From Symbiodinium natans (lineage: Eukaryota; Sar; Dinophyceae; Suessiales; Symbiodiniaceae), in contig CAJNDS010002455.1 of assembly GCA_905221605.1 (NCBI GenBank), positions 157,501 through 221,500 on the forward strand: a stretch of 64,000 nt of DNA. The letters are read 5' to 3'. The position numbers and the translations under genes are program-made. The notes under the pieces are model-generated. The model was given only the letters and a program-made list of their open reading frames with translations. It had not been told where the DNA came from and made no database searches. Below, piece by piece: positions 8,611-18,974 of the stretch; position 1 is the stretch's first letter; every line of letters starts with the position of its first letter.

Positions 8611-9274
8611 GTTTTGTGGGCAGCTTTACAAGCGTATGAGGAAGGATTGATTGAACCAATAAATATTCCGAAGTGTTTTCTTGTGCCGGTTTGTTCCTTC
8701 ACTCGCCTGCACGACATAGATTGTGGCATCACCTTGTTTGACCTCAAGCGCATGCTGCAGAACAGAAAGAAGAGCACTTCCCCCTAAGACCCTATACGCC
8801 GAAGACGTGCAACTTCTACTAAGTCCCCTGTCCTTACAGCGAAGTTAGGCATTTTTAATTACAGACTTTGTTTTCGTCGGCCCTAAACCCCAAGACCCCT
8901 AATGAAACCCCCTAATCCCCAAAGCCCTACTCCCCCCCCAACCCCCGCTCCCCCCACCAAAACAAGACCTTGAAACATCAACCCTAAACTAAACCCTACA
9001 CCCTAAAACCCTAAACCCTGAATCCCTAAACCCCAAACCCCAAAACCCAAAACCCAAACCCCAAAACCTAAACCCTAAACCCTAAACCCTAAACTGCCGA
9101 GAGCGCCGCTGTCCATTTGCATGGGCGCTCGAGGCTTCGACCGAGGTCCCCGACCGAGCGTCTCCACAGAACGGTGAGGGAGGGTAAAGCCTCCCGGTAG
9201 GTTGGGCTGGGACTACATGCTAACGCAAGCGAGCGGCTCGGGTGCTTTTAGCACCAGCGAGCTTCCCTTCTACA

Positions 9275-9385
9275 AACCCTAAACCCTAAACCCTAAACCC
9301 GAAACCCTAAACCCTAAACCCTAAACCCTAAACCCTAAACCCTAACCCTAAACCCTAAACCCTAAACCCTAAACCCTAAACCCCA
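9275..9385 (-). repeat. (CCCTAAA)n interstitial telomeric array
   Basis: About 15 heptamers with one CCCGAAA and one shortened CCCTAA unit. Confidence 0.97.
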
Positions 9386-9389
9386 AGCT

Positions 9390-9482
9390 TGGGGAGTTGG
9401 CCAGGCCTGCTTTCCCAGCTGACAACAACCCAGAGCTTCTGCAAGGAGGCTCGGGCCGCATGCACCCCGAACCTGGCCTATT
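9390..9482 (+). CDS. Exon-like island between telomeric blocks (unknown protein)
   Basis: Open in one plus-strand frame reading LGELARPAFPADNNPELLQG then GSGRMHPEPGLLG, with GC-rich codon ends like the real exons elsewhere in the window. It lies between a CCCTAAA block and a TTTAGGG block, the same setting as the phosphatase exons further right. Boundaries, gene identity and even coding status are uncertain. Confidence 0.3.
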
Positions 9483-9559
9483 GGGTTTAGGGTTTAGGGT
9501 TTAGGGTTTAGGGTTTAGGGTTTGAGGGTTTAGGGTTTCCACCCTGTTTACGATTCCGA

Positions 9560-9640
9560 AAGGCCCGGGATCTTCTCGCGGAGCTCACGACCGCCTCGCA
9601 GCCCCAACTGGTATTGGCCCAGGCTCGCGCGACCGCTTGC
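9560..9640 (+). CDS. Second exon-like island (unknown protein)
   Basis: One plus-strand frame reads RKARDLLAELTTASQPQLVL then AQARATAC without stops and is bounded on both sides by telomeric heptamers. It could be a neighbouring exon of the island at 9390-9482. No family recognised. Confidence 0.3.
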
Positions 9641-9818
9641 TAAACCCGAAACCCTAAACCCTAAACCCTAAACCCCAAACCCCAAACCCCAAACCCTAAA
9701 CCCTAAACACTGAACCTCCCCCTCAAAAGGGTACCCCCGAGAATCGAAGACATAAGAAGTCGGCAGTGGTTAGTATGGCGTAAAGAACTACCAAGATTTT
9801 CCATCATCACCATGTAGG

Positions 9819-9902
9819 TTTAGGGTTTAGGGTTTAGGGTTTAGGGTTTAGGGTTTAGGGTTTAGGGTTTAGGGTTTAGGGTTTAGGGTTTAGGGTTTAG
9901 GG
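9819..9902 (+). repeat. (TTTAGGG)12 interstitial telomeric array
   Basis: Twelve uninterrupted TTTAGGG heptamers. Confidence 0.98.
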
Positions 9903-10083
9903 GTCCTATGTTTTTATGATGACAGTACCAACTACCAAAAACGAATCTAATTCAACAGGCCCGGATACTATTGAGATACATTTGGACTAAGTAGTGCGTG
10001 TCTTTAAGTCCAGCGTTGCCCAACCCATCTCCTGTCAGCGTTAAGGGGTTTAGGGGTATCACAACCTTCATGGGGGTTTCCGG

Positions 10084-10178
10084 AATAAGGGGTACTTAAT
10101 TGGGGTCCTTACTAGAAGGGGATCCTATTATTTGGGGACATATTGGGGGTCCCCTATTTTTCGGAAGCCCCCTCGTGT
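10084..10178. mobile_element. Short inverted-repeat element, family D
   Basis: Ends CCGGAATAAGGGGTACTTA and CCCCTATTTTTCGGAA are imperfect inverted repeats. The interior GGGGTCCTTA...CCTATTATTTGGGG matches elements at 32086, 34866 and 52074. Confidence 0.6.
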
Positions 10179-10784
10179 TGACGTTCATCTGGCTAAAGGC
10201 ATGCCCTCTGGTTCTGACTAGGGGCCCTGTATGAAAGTTGTCTTCCGGGACATCCTGTGGCCACAAATGCATATGAAGTAAGGTACATATTTCTTGTACC
10301 CCCAAAAGGACACCCAAGGTATACACTCACCAATATTGAAAAGGAACCTTATATACACTCACCAAAAACAGCAATATAAACCCTGCTTCATATGTCTGAT
10401 TCAGATGTTTCTATGCATGTGTGTATGTATAAAGCCAACTGACCCACACATATGGTTCATGCTGTGCCACATATCAGTTCTGGCCATTCTTTCGCAAAAC
10501 CTGCTCGCCCAGGCCGATCAAGATGAGTAAAGTAACAACCCTAAACCCTAAACCCTAAATATAGCTGACCATCACAATGGCAATGCAAACTATGCATTCT
10601 CGATCGTGCGCATGCCCGGCCACGGTGATGAAGACCAAGCAAAACACAAATCGCGCTGGTCATGATGATGCTGCTGCTTTCGCCCATAGCAATAGCACAT
10701 GAACGCACCATGCGGCACATGACTGTATCTTGTAAGACACTGTAGTGTCTAGGATGCTTGCGTTCATGTGTTTCTGGGTACCCT

Positions 10785-10885
10785 AACACCCTGACACCCT
10801 AACACCCTAACACCCTAACACCCTAACACCCTAACACCCTAACACCCTAACACCTTAACACCCTAACACCCTAACACCTTAACAC
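10785..10885 (-). repeat. (CACCCTAA)n octamer array
   Basis: About 12 units of an 8-bp variant of the telomeric repeat, two reading CACCTTAA, ending in a normal CCCTAAACCCTA. Confidence 0.95.
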
Positions 10886-11176
10886 CCTAAACCCTACTGG
10901 TATCTGTATGTCTGTTCGTTAGGTTATCATTCCTAGTGGCTTCCCACAATCACATTTCGCTGCATTAGTGCGAGTTAGCGCGCTTTAGCGTTTGCACATT
11001 CCCAAACAAACCCCTGCATGCATGGACCTACTCAATTGTAGAGTGCTGTTATGGCTTTGGAGAGAACATCAAACTATCAAACTAAAACATGGCTCTGCAG
11101 ACTTGAAACCTAAATCGCACGAACCTTCAGGCCGTACATTGCCACAATTTTCCGTGCTCTGGCTGCCCCCTCTTCT

Positions 11177-11815
11177 TTACACAATGTCGTCCGTGTTGCC
11201 GAGCAGTGCCTCGGCTTCGGCCAGGCGCTGCCGCTTGGCAATGATCTCTGCATCTTGCCCTTCCAGGGCAGGAGCCTGAGCCTCCTCAGCGCTCGGCGCT
11301 TTGGGCTTCAATTTGAGAAATCGCAACTCATACTTGCGCTTCTCTCCCCGACAAGGGCCCTCCTGCAGCTCTACTTTCGCTGCAGCATTGGCCAGCACAG
11401 CTACCACGATCCCGCTTTTCTGATCGTAACTGTCCTTGTTTTTGAAGGCAGTTGTGATCACTTCGCTACCCACCGTAATGGCACTGGCTGCCTGAACCTC
11501 TGCGAGCGGCTGGTCCTTCTTGTCTTGGTCCTGCTCCTTCTTGTCTACCTCCTCGCTGCATGCCCGGAAAACGGTGGGGTTTCTGGCAAAAGTGCTTGGA
11601 ACAAGTACCAGGCGGGAACTCCCCAACAAGCCTACACTTACACCGGAAGCCCACACCCTAAACTAGCTACCTCCTTCTGCAAGTCCACAGCCGGCTGCGC
11701 AGGCGAGGCGGGTCGGGTGTCAGTGGAAGCGGCCTTAGTTTTTTTCTGGTAGGGCCGCAAGAACTGCAACGATGGCAAGGCCTTCTCCAAGTCCTGGGGC
11801 TGTTTTCGTTGAGAT
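11177..11815 (-). CDS. 3'-terminal exons of the minus-strand gene
   Basis: Two pieces. 11665-11815 reads SQRKQPQDLEKALPSLQFLR and DTRPASPAQPAVDLQKEVA. 11177-11640 reads VFRACSEEVDKKEQDQDKKD, AITVGSEVITTAFKNKDSYD, GIVVAVLANAAAKVELQEGP, KRKYELRFLKLKPKAPSAEE and IIAKRQRLAEAEALLGNTDD and stops at TAA (11177-11179). The segment VGSEVITTAFKNKDSYDQKS...GIVVAVLANAAAKVEL has the look of a small beta-barrel (KOW- or SH3-like), and the end is a charged helix. The intron between them holds a CACACCCTAAAC word at 11651-11662. Confidence 0.45.
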
Positions 11816-13140
11816 TTTGGATGACAAGAAGCGACACAAGCAGACATGGGTCGTCCAAATTCAGCCAACGTGACACAAGCAGACATGGGCCTTCCAAAAG
11901 TCAGCCCGCGTCCCACAAAACTGTCCAAGCCACCGTGTCCCATGTGCAAAAACTGCTAAAGCCTGTTTTTTGGAACTTAAGGGCTCTTTCCTTTCAGGGT
12001 TTAGGATGACCAGAAGCGACACAAGCAGACAGCCTTCCAAAAGTCAGCCAGCGTCCCACCAAATTGTCCAAGCCGCCGTGCCCCATGTGCAAAAACTGCT
12101 AAAGCCTGTTTTTTGGAACTTAAGGGCTCTTTCCTTTCAGGGTTTAGGATGACCAGAAGCGACACAAGCAGACATGGGCCTTCCAAAAGTCAGCCAGCGT
12201 CCCACCAAATTGTCCAAGCCGCCGTGCCCCATGTGCAAAAACTGCTAAAGCCTGTTTTTTGGAACTTAAGGGCTCTTTCCTTTCAGGGTTTAGGATGACC
12301 AGAAGCGACACAAGCAGACGTGGGCCTTCCAAAAGTCAGCCAGCGTCCCACAAAACTGTCCAAGCCACCGTGCCCCATGTGCAAAAACTGCTAAAGCCTG
12401 TTTTTTGGAACTTAAGGGCTCTTTCCTTTCAGGGTTTAGGATGACCAGAAGCGACACAAGCAGACATGGGCCTTCCAAAAGTCAGCCAGCGTCCCACAAA
12501 ACAGTCCAAGCCGCCGTGCCCCATGTGCAAAAACTGCTAAAGCCTGTTTTTTGGAACTTAAGGGCTCTTTCCTTTCAGGGTTTAGGATGACCAGAAGCGA
12601 CACAAGCAGACGTGGGCCTTCCAAAAGTCAGCCAGCGTCCCACAAAACTGTCCAAGCCACCGTGCCCCATGTGCAAAAACTGCTAAAGCCTGTTTTTTGG
12701 AACTTAAGGGCTCTTTCCTTTCAGGGTTTAGGATGACCAGAAGCGACACAAGCAGACATGGGCCTTCCAAAAGTCAGCCAGCGTCCCACAAAACAGTCCA
12801 AGCCGCCGTGCCCCATGTGCAAAAACTGCTAAAGCCTGTTTTTTGGAACTTAAGGGCTCTTTCCTTTCAGGGTTTAGGATGACCAGAAGCGACACAAGCA
12901 GACATGGGCCTTCCAAAAGTCAGCCAGCGTCCCACAAAACTGTCGAAGCCACCGTGCCCCATGTGCAAAAACTGCTAAAGCCTGTTTTTTGGAACTTAAG
13001 GGCTCTTTCCTTTCAGGGTTTAGGATGACCAGAAGCGACACAAGCAGACATGGGCCTTCCAAAAGTCAGCCAGCGTCCCACAAAACAGTCCAAGCCGCCG
13101 TGCCCCATGTGCAAAAACTGCTAAAGCCTGTTTTTTGGAA
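11805..13140. repeat. 146-bp tandem minisatellite (8 good units plus a diverged one)
   Basis: Units start near 12000 (143 bp, lacking 3-5 nt), 12144, 12290, 12436, 12582, 12728, 12874 and 13020; a diverged copy covers 11805-11945. Each unit contains AGGATGACCAGAAGCGACAC, CAAAAACTGCTAAAGCCTG and CTCTTTCCTTTCAGGGTTTA. Short ORFs of 61-62 codons on both strands repeat with the array and are not independent genes. From 12290 on, units alternate between two types (ACTGTCCAAGCCACC and ACAGTCCAAGCCGCC), giving a 292-bp higher-order repeat. Confidence 0.97.
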
Positions 13141-13156
13141 CTTGGGGGCTCTTTGC

Positions 13157-13582
13157 TTAATTTGGGGGTTTCTGACACAGCTCCTTGGGCGGCACAGCTT
13201 CGCAAAGGAGCTCGAGCCGATTTTGGAACGACTCATGTTTGAGCTTGTCGTACTCCACCGCCGTGCTTGTGTGCGTCTGGATGCCGAGCTTGGCCGCGCC
13301 GAGATCAAGATGGACTTGCTTGATGAGTTGCAGAATGTCGTCGTCATCGCCCGCCACTGACAGCAGCTTGTGGTACAACTGCAGCACATGTCGAGCCACT
13401 GGACTTGCCACCTTCTTCACGGCATCAGTGTCCCTGACAACCAGAGCTGATGCCTTGAGAAATTCAGGGCCACTCACGTCCTTCCACATCACGTCCTTAC
13501 CGACCCAGATCGCCAAGGCCAAAAGGTTCCTTGCCGTGGACGCGCGGTGCTGGTCGGGAGGTGCCTCGGCCAGCAAGGCCAC
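13157..13582 (-). CDS. Minus-strand coding block bordering the minisatellite intron
   Basis: Open for about 140 codons: HRASTARNLLALAIWVGKDV, FLKASALVVRDTDAVKKVAS, HVLQLYHKLLSVAGDDDDIL and HESFQNRLELLCEAVPPKEL. Helical, like the block upstream. The coding signal ends near 13160, immediately before the 146-bp repeat array, which therefore fills the next intron. Confidence 0.4.
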   Translation of the reverse strand: MALLAEAPPDQHRASTARNLLALAIWVGKDVMWKDVSGPEFLKASALVVRDTDAVKKVASPVARHVLQLYHKLLSVAGDDDDILQLIKQVHLDLGAAKLGIQTHTSTAVEYDKLKHESFQNRLELLCEAVPPKELCQKPPN

Positions 13583-13736
13583 GCACGGATGAGTTCATCT
13601 TTAATGCCACATGACACGACTATAAGCGCATCCCAGGAGCCGGTCCGTCAAACCACTCCTCAAGGAGCTGCAATCGCTGGGGGTCCTGCGAAACCAGCTG
13701 CAGAGAACACTGTTGCAGAACAACTTATAAACGGCG

Positions 13737-14470
13737 TCACGGCCCACAGTCCTCCATGAAGTAGGCCACCTTGGCCTTTAGAGGCGCAGCGCCGAAGGCG
13801 GTGGCTGCGACTTGCAGTGAGTTGTTTTGGGCGAGGAAGCTGTTCTTCAAAAGCTGCTGTATCAGCACGGCCCGCTGCTGATCTGGCTCCTGTACAGAGC
13901 TCCTGACATGGCCTAGTTGGGCCATAGCGGATGCTTCCTGGAAACTGCAGAAAAGAGCGCTTTTGCGCAAACGTGTCCAAGCACTCAAATCCAGGAAATG
14001 CAAACGCGCTTCGCAGGCTTGTGGATCCTTGGGGTCCACTTCACTCAGAACATGGATTGCTTTCCCGAGCGAGGGCATAAAACCGTCCATATGCACCATC
14101 TCTTTGAAGATGCACCCAAACATCTGCAGGTGAGCATACGCTTCCTTGTTGTCGAGCAGTGTCTTCGCAACGGATTTTACCACTTTGGCACTGTAAGGGC
14201 TCACAGTGGAAAGAAACCTGGCCACGGGTGTCGCGAACTCAGAGACTTAGCGTAGCAGTTAGGGACACAGAAAAACACCGCTGCAAAACCTGTTCCATTG
14301 ACAAGCATGATAACGCACTCTTGTCCTCACACTTGTCCCATTGCTGCAGGATGTGGTTCTTGTATCGGCGAAACCATTCCGCCGCCTCGTCGTAGCCTTG
14401 GCTGAGGCGCAGCATGGTTGACGGGGCATCGGACAAACATCGTTCAAAAATTTCGGGGCATCGGACAAAC
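13737..14470 (-). CDS. Minus-strand coding blocks (helical, unknown)
   Basis: Two open stretches on the minus strand: about 14280-14430 (TMLRLSQGYDEAAEWFRRYK, then NHILQQWDKCEDKSALSC) and 13737-14225 (KVVKSVAKTLLDNKEAYAHL, MHVLSEVDPKDPQACEARLH-type helices, QQRAVLIQQLLKNSFLAQNN, LQVAATAFGAAPLKAKVAYF). Both are Ala/Leu-rich and look like alpha-helical repeats. A 29-nt direct duplication at about 14424-14480 (GGCATCGGACAAACATCGTTC twice) marks the upstream boundary and probably lies in an intron. Confidence 0.4.
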
Positions 14471-14509
14471 ATCGTTCAAAAATTGTTTGATAGCTAGGGC
14501 TTCTTCTCA

Positions 14510-15289
14510 AATTAAATAAAGCCAAGAACGGCGCTCGCTCAACACCTTGGAGATTTCTGCCGCAATGAACTGAGCCATATTTTCTTCATCAGTCTCATCG
14601 CTAGAGTGAGGTGACAGAAGGCGGGCGCTTGTAGAGGCCTCTGGCTTGGAAACCGCTGGCTTGGCAATTGCTGGCTCAGGCGCAGTGGACACTGCAGGCC
14701 TGGGGACAGCGATCTCTGGCGTAGACGTGGCAGACTGTGGCACAGTGTCCTCCGAAGTTGCAGTGGGCTCCACACTCCTTTCTGTGCTCACCGCGGTTTC
14801 ATGAACCATCGTGCCACATGGAAGCTCCGACCGAGGAACTCCCTGATCCAAGTACCAGAAATCCTCGGCCTTGAGATTGACGGGGAGGTCCCGAAGACTG
14901 CTTGCGGCCACCACAAAGTTGGCCCACTTCTTTGGAAGCTGCGGAAGCTGCTGGCGAGGCACCACCCACAACATCTGCTTGAGGGAGGAGGACGCTGTGA
15001 CCTTTGTTCTGTACGATTGAAACAGTCGCTGAGACACGCGGGCGTTGGGCCCGCCCTGATCCTTGGCGACTTTGTTGAGTGCGCACCACAGCTTGATGGA
15101 TTCTTCGTTGGTTTTTACTGTCGGGTCCTTTCGAGCCCATTCTGCAAGACATCTCTCTGCTTTCCGACGGTCGTCTGCTGATTCATCAAGCTCGGACGCG
15201 AGCACTTGGTGCACTGCAGCGGCCGAGACCTGTTTGGCCATGAGCAAAGAAGGATCCGTACAAATCCTGGGGAGAACCGGAGCCGACAC
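14510..15289 (-). CDS. Minus-strand coding block, Ser/Thr/Pro-rich C-terminal part
   Basis: Reads MAKQVSAAAVHQVLASELDE, CLAEWARKDPTVKTNEESIK, LFQSYRTKVTASSSLKQMLW, KKWANFVVAASSLRDLPVNL and LKAEDFWYLDQGVPRSELPC, then a degenerate Ala/Val/Pro/Ser/Thr stretch with SATSTPEIAVPRPAVSTAPE. The last helix reads MAQFIAAEISKVLSERRSW. It is separated from the block on its right by 15370-15515 (ACACTAA-type repeat). No known domain recognised. Confidence 0.45.
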
Positions 15290-15364
15290 ACCTCCCGCTG
15301 AAGCTTGGACAGCTTGCCGAGAGAGGAAAACATATGCCAGGAAGCGCGCGACACTAACCCGCAG

Positions 15365-15515
15365 GAACAGACGCTAACACGCACTAAACCACACTAAAAG
15401 ACACTAATTTACACTAAAACACGCTAATTTACACTAAAACACACTAATTTACACTAAAACACACTAATTTACACTAAAACACGCTAATTTGCACGAAAAC
15501 ACACTGTTCTGCACT
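15365..15515. repeat. ACACTAA-type tandem repeat
   Basis: Alternating ACACTAATTT and ACACTAAAAC units (20-bp period, with ACGCTAA variants) in an intron of the minus-strand gene. Confidence 0.9.
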
Positions 15516-15598
15516 AAACTCCCAGACCGAAGGCACAGTGTCAGGGCGCTATTTGCTGCGAGTGTGCTTTCTGCGCGAGGTCCAAGCTGAAGTGCATA

Positions 15599-16960
15599 TT
15601 AGGGCGCTCTCAAGGCCAGTGGAGCCCAAGATCGAATCAAGGCATCCGCACGCGCAGACCCTGTGCTGCCTGGCGGCGCTCCCAGTCGCGAGATGTCGCG
15701 CTGCAAATCTAGCAGCTCTGCATCCCACCACCGCTGCCGCTCCTGAACATGGGCCAGCCAAGCTGGCCGATTGGAGCGCCCGAGCGCCCATGCTCTCAGC
15801 AGCACATATGTTATCTGAGGTTTGTCGAGATCGTGGTCGTAGTCTCTGACTGTGACGGATTTAGACATCTCGTTCCGACCCAAACCATCAGGCGAGGCAC
15901 AGCACCAGCGCGGACGCAGCCTGATCTTGACGTGGTCCCCTTTCCGGCGCTTGACGTAATCCTCCAAAGAGAAGTAGCCGTTCGCATACTCTGCCACAAC
16001 ATTTGTTCCAGGATCGTCCTCTGCAGCCGGCTCATTCACAGCAGGAAGGCGCCCAGCCTCCTCCGCCTCGAAGCCGGCATCCGTTTCAGCGCCAGATGCC
16101 AGAGTTTCCTGGCTGTCCGAATCCGCAGCGCTTCCTTTGCCCTGCAGGTCTGCATAAGCAAACTCAAAGTCTGGATCTGAAGCTTCCTCCTGTTTCTGTT
16201 TTTGCTGCCTGCGCGGTTGCAGGGCAACGCGGTCCGCGCCTAGGACTCGAAAACGAAGGATCCTCGTGGGCAGCATCGCACCATGGCCGACCTCCAGCCT
16301 GTGCACGTCTGCGTCGTCAGCAACATGGCCTGCCCACTCCTCCACAGCCTCGACCACAGGCATCAAACGCTGCCGGAAAGCAGGATCTAGTGGAAGCTCG
16401 TACTGCATCTGGCCTGTGGAACGCACTTGGAGGGCATACCCATGCCCGAGAAGTCCACAAAAGAAAAAGACACATTGCCTGGGTCGCGCATTCAGAACGA
16501 AAAATCCGTGTTTTTCCTGCAAGAGCTTCCTGGCCCATGTGGGAGACAAAGGCTTGTCTTTGCAAGGCGAAAGCCGAGGCACGACACGCATGTCGGCATG
16601 AATGTCAGAAGGCTTGAGTCGGTGAGATACGGATTTTCTGGATGTGTGGCTTGCGCGCAAGACACCACGCCACATGTCTGAGTTCTCTTCCAGCCAAGCA
16701 AGCCAGTCCTGATTTGTCATTGGCAGTGTTCCATCCGGCGTCAGAGCTTGCGTTGCTGCCCGGGCAGCCTCCCTTCTTGCAGCAGCTTGCGCTTCGAGCT
16801 CTGACCGGTTCTCGTGCAAATACTGTCTGAATGCAGCCAGGTCCCCCTTCTGGCGGGCCGCCTCGCGGAAAGAGGTGAGGCACGTTCTGCATGGCCAACG
16901 CACTTGACGAGATCTTGCGGCATCGCTTCGCAGAACGCAGGGTTGCGGTTTGCGTGACAA
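15599..16960 (-). CDS. Downstream minus-strand coding block (unknown, charged)
   Basis: About 450 open codons. The supported part begins near FREAARQKGDLAAFRQYLHE and runs through NQDWLAWLEENSDMWRG, HGFFVLNARPRQCVFFFCGL, an acidic linker (SDSQETLASGAETDAGFEAE), YFSLEDYVKRRKGDHVKIRL and WLAHVQERQRWWDAELLDLQ. A second frame just upstream (16840-17010) reads RSRYRLRRERSIVTQ and ends ALAMQN, and may join this one by a small intron or a frameshift. Same strand and order as the exons to its right, so it is probably part of the same gene, but it could be a separate one. Dual open frames on the plus strand here are shadows. Confidence 0.45.
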   Translation of the reverse strand: MSRKPQPCVLRSDAARSRQVRWPCRTCLTSFREAARQKGDLAAFRQYLHENRSELEAQAAARREAARAATQALTPDGTLPMTNQDWLAWLEENSDMWRGVLRASHTSRKSVSHRLKPSDIHADMRVVPRLSPCKDKPLSPTWARKLLQEKHGFFVLNARPRQCVFFFCGLLGHGYALQVRSTGQMQYELPLDPAFRQRLMPVVEAVEEWAGHVADDADVHRLEVGHGAMLPTRILRFRVLGADRVALQPRRQQKQKQEEASDPDFEFAYADLQGKGSAADSDSQETLASGAETDAGFEAEEAGRLPAVNEPAAEDDPGTNVVAEYANGYFSLEDYVKRRKGDHVKIRLRPRWCCASPDGLGRNEMSKSVTVRDYDHDLDKPQITYVLLRAWALGRSNRPAWLAHVQERQRWWDAELLDLQRDISRLGAPPGSTGSARADALIRSWAPLALRAP

Positions 16961-17129
16961 TGCTCCTCTCTCGTCGCAGCCTATACCTAGAACGCCGAGT
17001 CATGAAGTCCAAAGATCTTATTGCTGAATTGACAACTGTCCAAAAAACCTACACCCTCAACGCTAACCCTACATCCTAAACCCTAAACCCCCAACCCCCC
17101 AAGCTCCAACAGCTGACTGACCAGCGTCA

Positions 17130-17942
17130 AGCCACCGACCCAGGATATAGTTCCGTGACGCCACTGCCACGCTTACAACCTTATTCTTCTCAGCACGCTT
17201 CACCTGCACATGCGCCCGCTCCACGTCCAGGCTAGATGCCGAAGCGCACGTGAGCATGCGGACCAACTCCTCTTGGACATCTTCCTGGATCAGAAATCTG
17301 ATTGCCGCTGCCAAGTCCTTGCTGGCGCCTGGTCCCTGACTCCAAGCTTCTTGCTGGAGCGGCAAAGAAAACCCGACATCGAGACTTTTGGAATCCGTGC
17401 CCAGAAATAGTTCAATGGCTGCTATGAAGCCGGTCGGGTTGAACCGCTCCGTCAGCTCATACAATCTGAAGGGATATTCCGCAAATTCTCGATAGCGGTG
17501 CAAGATGTGTATCTGTGTGACCAGAAGACCTCCCACAGCATCTGTTATGTCTAAGTCGGGATCAACGTGCAAAGCAGACAAAATAGAATCAAACTGCAGC
17601 ATGGTCTTCTCTTGAACTTCGCCTTTGGCCAAGCGAACCAGCGTCGGCTCGGACGCTGCAGCAGACTTGGACGAAGAGATGTTCAGGGCATGCTCCGTCA
17701 AGGCCAAGCACAAGACAGCCTTGCGCAACTCTTGGCCCGTGCTTGGACTGCGGTAATAAGACAGGAACCTGTTGAGCCGAGCGCGGTTCTCTGCCGAAGG
17801 TGCTGCCGCGCGAACATCTAGAACTTCGCCCGGGATGCCAACGAAATGCATTCTCAGCAAGGCCCGAGCGCACGCAGCAAAATGCCAGAACCTCGTCGGC
17901 TGCGGCCGCTCTTCCAGGAAGATCACCAGCTTGGACAGAAGC
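17130..17942 (-). CDS. Exon 3 of transposase-like gene
   Basis: Starts after TGAG at 17943 with LLSKLVIFLEERPQPTRFW and is open for about 270 codons. It includes ALLRMHFVGIPGEVLDVRAA, GFIAAIELFLGTDSKSLDVG and, near its end, SSLDVERAHVQVKRAEKNK followed by SRNYILGRW. The late SSLDVERAH segment resembles the C-terminal region of hAT-like transposases, where a conserved Glu/Arg motif lies in the dimerisation part (weak resemblance). An intron of CCCTAAA-type sequence lies to the left (17070-17100), and a GGTTTAGGGG run lies to the right (17955-18000). Confidence 0.45.
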
Positions 17943-18179
17943 CTCAGTACACGGGGTTATTAGGGGTTTAGGGGTTCAGGGGTTTAGGGGTCTAGGGCTT
18001 AAGGTCTTGATTTGGTTGGAGTGCTTTAGGCTTGAACTTGAAGTTTGCATGGATTGTTGGCTAGAACCCGAAGACAAAAGCCTCGCGCAGCAAAAACATC
18101 TGCTCAAATGGACAAGGACCGGAAGGCTTCCTGCATGCATGAGTGCTGCTGTCCCGGCAGCGGAGACACGTGGACCCAA

Positions 18180-18874
18180 ACCCCGAGACCACGGTTAAAC
18201 ACGGCCAAAAGGTCTTCGGGAATGACATCAGAGCCGTACAACTTTCGCAGACCTTGGGACACCTCCCGACGATCTGCAAACGGAATATCTGCATCTCCGG
18301 GCAAGCCTTCCAAGATCTGCAGCTTGGATCGGACAAATGTCTGCAGTGATGCATTGTACTCTTCGACATATGTGGGCATCAGGTATTTGTACAAACGTGA
18401 CAAAGCTCCACAAAGCTCGGAGTCCTCCAGCGGCCGCGCGAGTATTTCACCCACCACCGCAACCTGCACCACCAAGTTGGCCACATGCGACGCGCAGCGA
18501 ACAACCACAAGACGAACATCCACATGACAGCCATTTCGGTGTGGGTGGTCACGCAAGTAGGAGAACACCCTCTTGGCCGACGCCATATTTGTGTTCACAC
18601 CATCGCCTGTCAAAATGTAATGCACACGCAATGTCGTCCACCGCTTCTTCTCGGCGCTCGTCAAGCTGTTTAACGCAGCGCCAGCCACGTTCAGAACAGC
18701 TTGTCCGATGGTTAAGGCATCCTTTCTCTGCAGCGGCTGCAACTCCTGATACAACTCAAGCTGCGCCCCGGAGGGAAAAGTCAAGTAAACGCAGTTGTTT
18801 TGTATCTTTGAATAACGCCCACGAACAAGGCGGCCAGAGACATCTGCATCCAGCGACCGCAACTTCATCTCCGC
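18180..18874 (-). CDS. Exon 2 of transposase-like gene (hAT-like signature)
   Basis: Begins AEMKLRSLDADVSGRLVRG after a CAGAG acceptor. The centre reads YILTGDGVNTNMASAKRVFS and, about 35 residues on, VVVRCASHVANLVVQ. The spacing of a DG..N segment before a C..H..NL segment resembles the second catalytic block of hAT-type transposases (inference from pattern only). Later parts read LCGALSRLYKYLMPTYVEEY and DLLAVFNRGLG. The 3' boundary near 18180-18210 was not resolved. If the call is right this is a domesticated or still mobile DNA transposon gene. Confidence 0.5.
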
Positions 18875-18974
18875 CTCTGGGTATGGCTACTGGGCATTGT
18901 GATTTAAAAACACCCCAAACAAACAGTTTTTGCGTCCTGGGTCGTTTCTTGTGTTTTTGGGATGCCAAGCAAAC

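Larger units (their letters stand above)
8780..11000. other. Telomeric-repeat-rich intergenic or intronic DNA
   Basis: No continuous gene is visible. The segment holds (CCCTAAA)n blocks at about 8990-9095, 9275-9385 and 9647-9711, (TTTAGGG)n at 9483-9538 and 9819-9902, the (CACCCTAA)n block at 10785-10885, one inverted-repeat element (10084-10178) and two exon-like islands at 9390-9482 and 9560-9640. The rest (9905-10080, 10180-10780) shows nothing I can assign. Confidence 0.7.

Noticed and set aside
8990-9902. True chromosome end
   Set aside because: Arrays point both ways and coding and repeat DNA continues on both sides, so these are interstitial arrays.
12113-13028. Seven tandem small genes of 61-62 codons on either strand
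   Set aside because: They repeat exactly with the 146-bp minisatellite and lack independent starts, stops or splice context.
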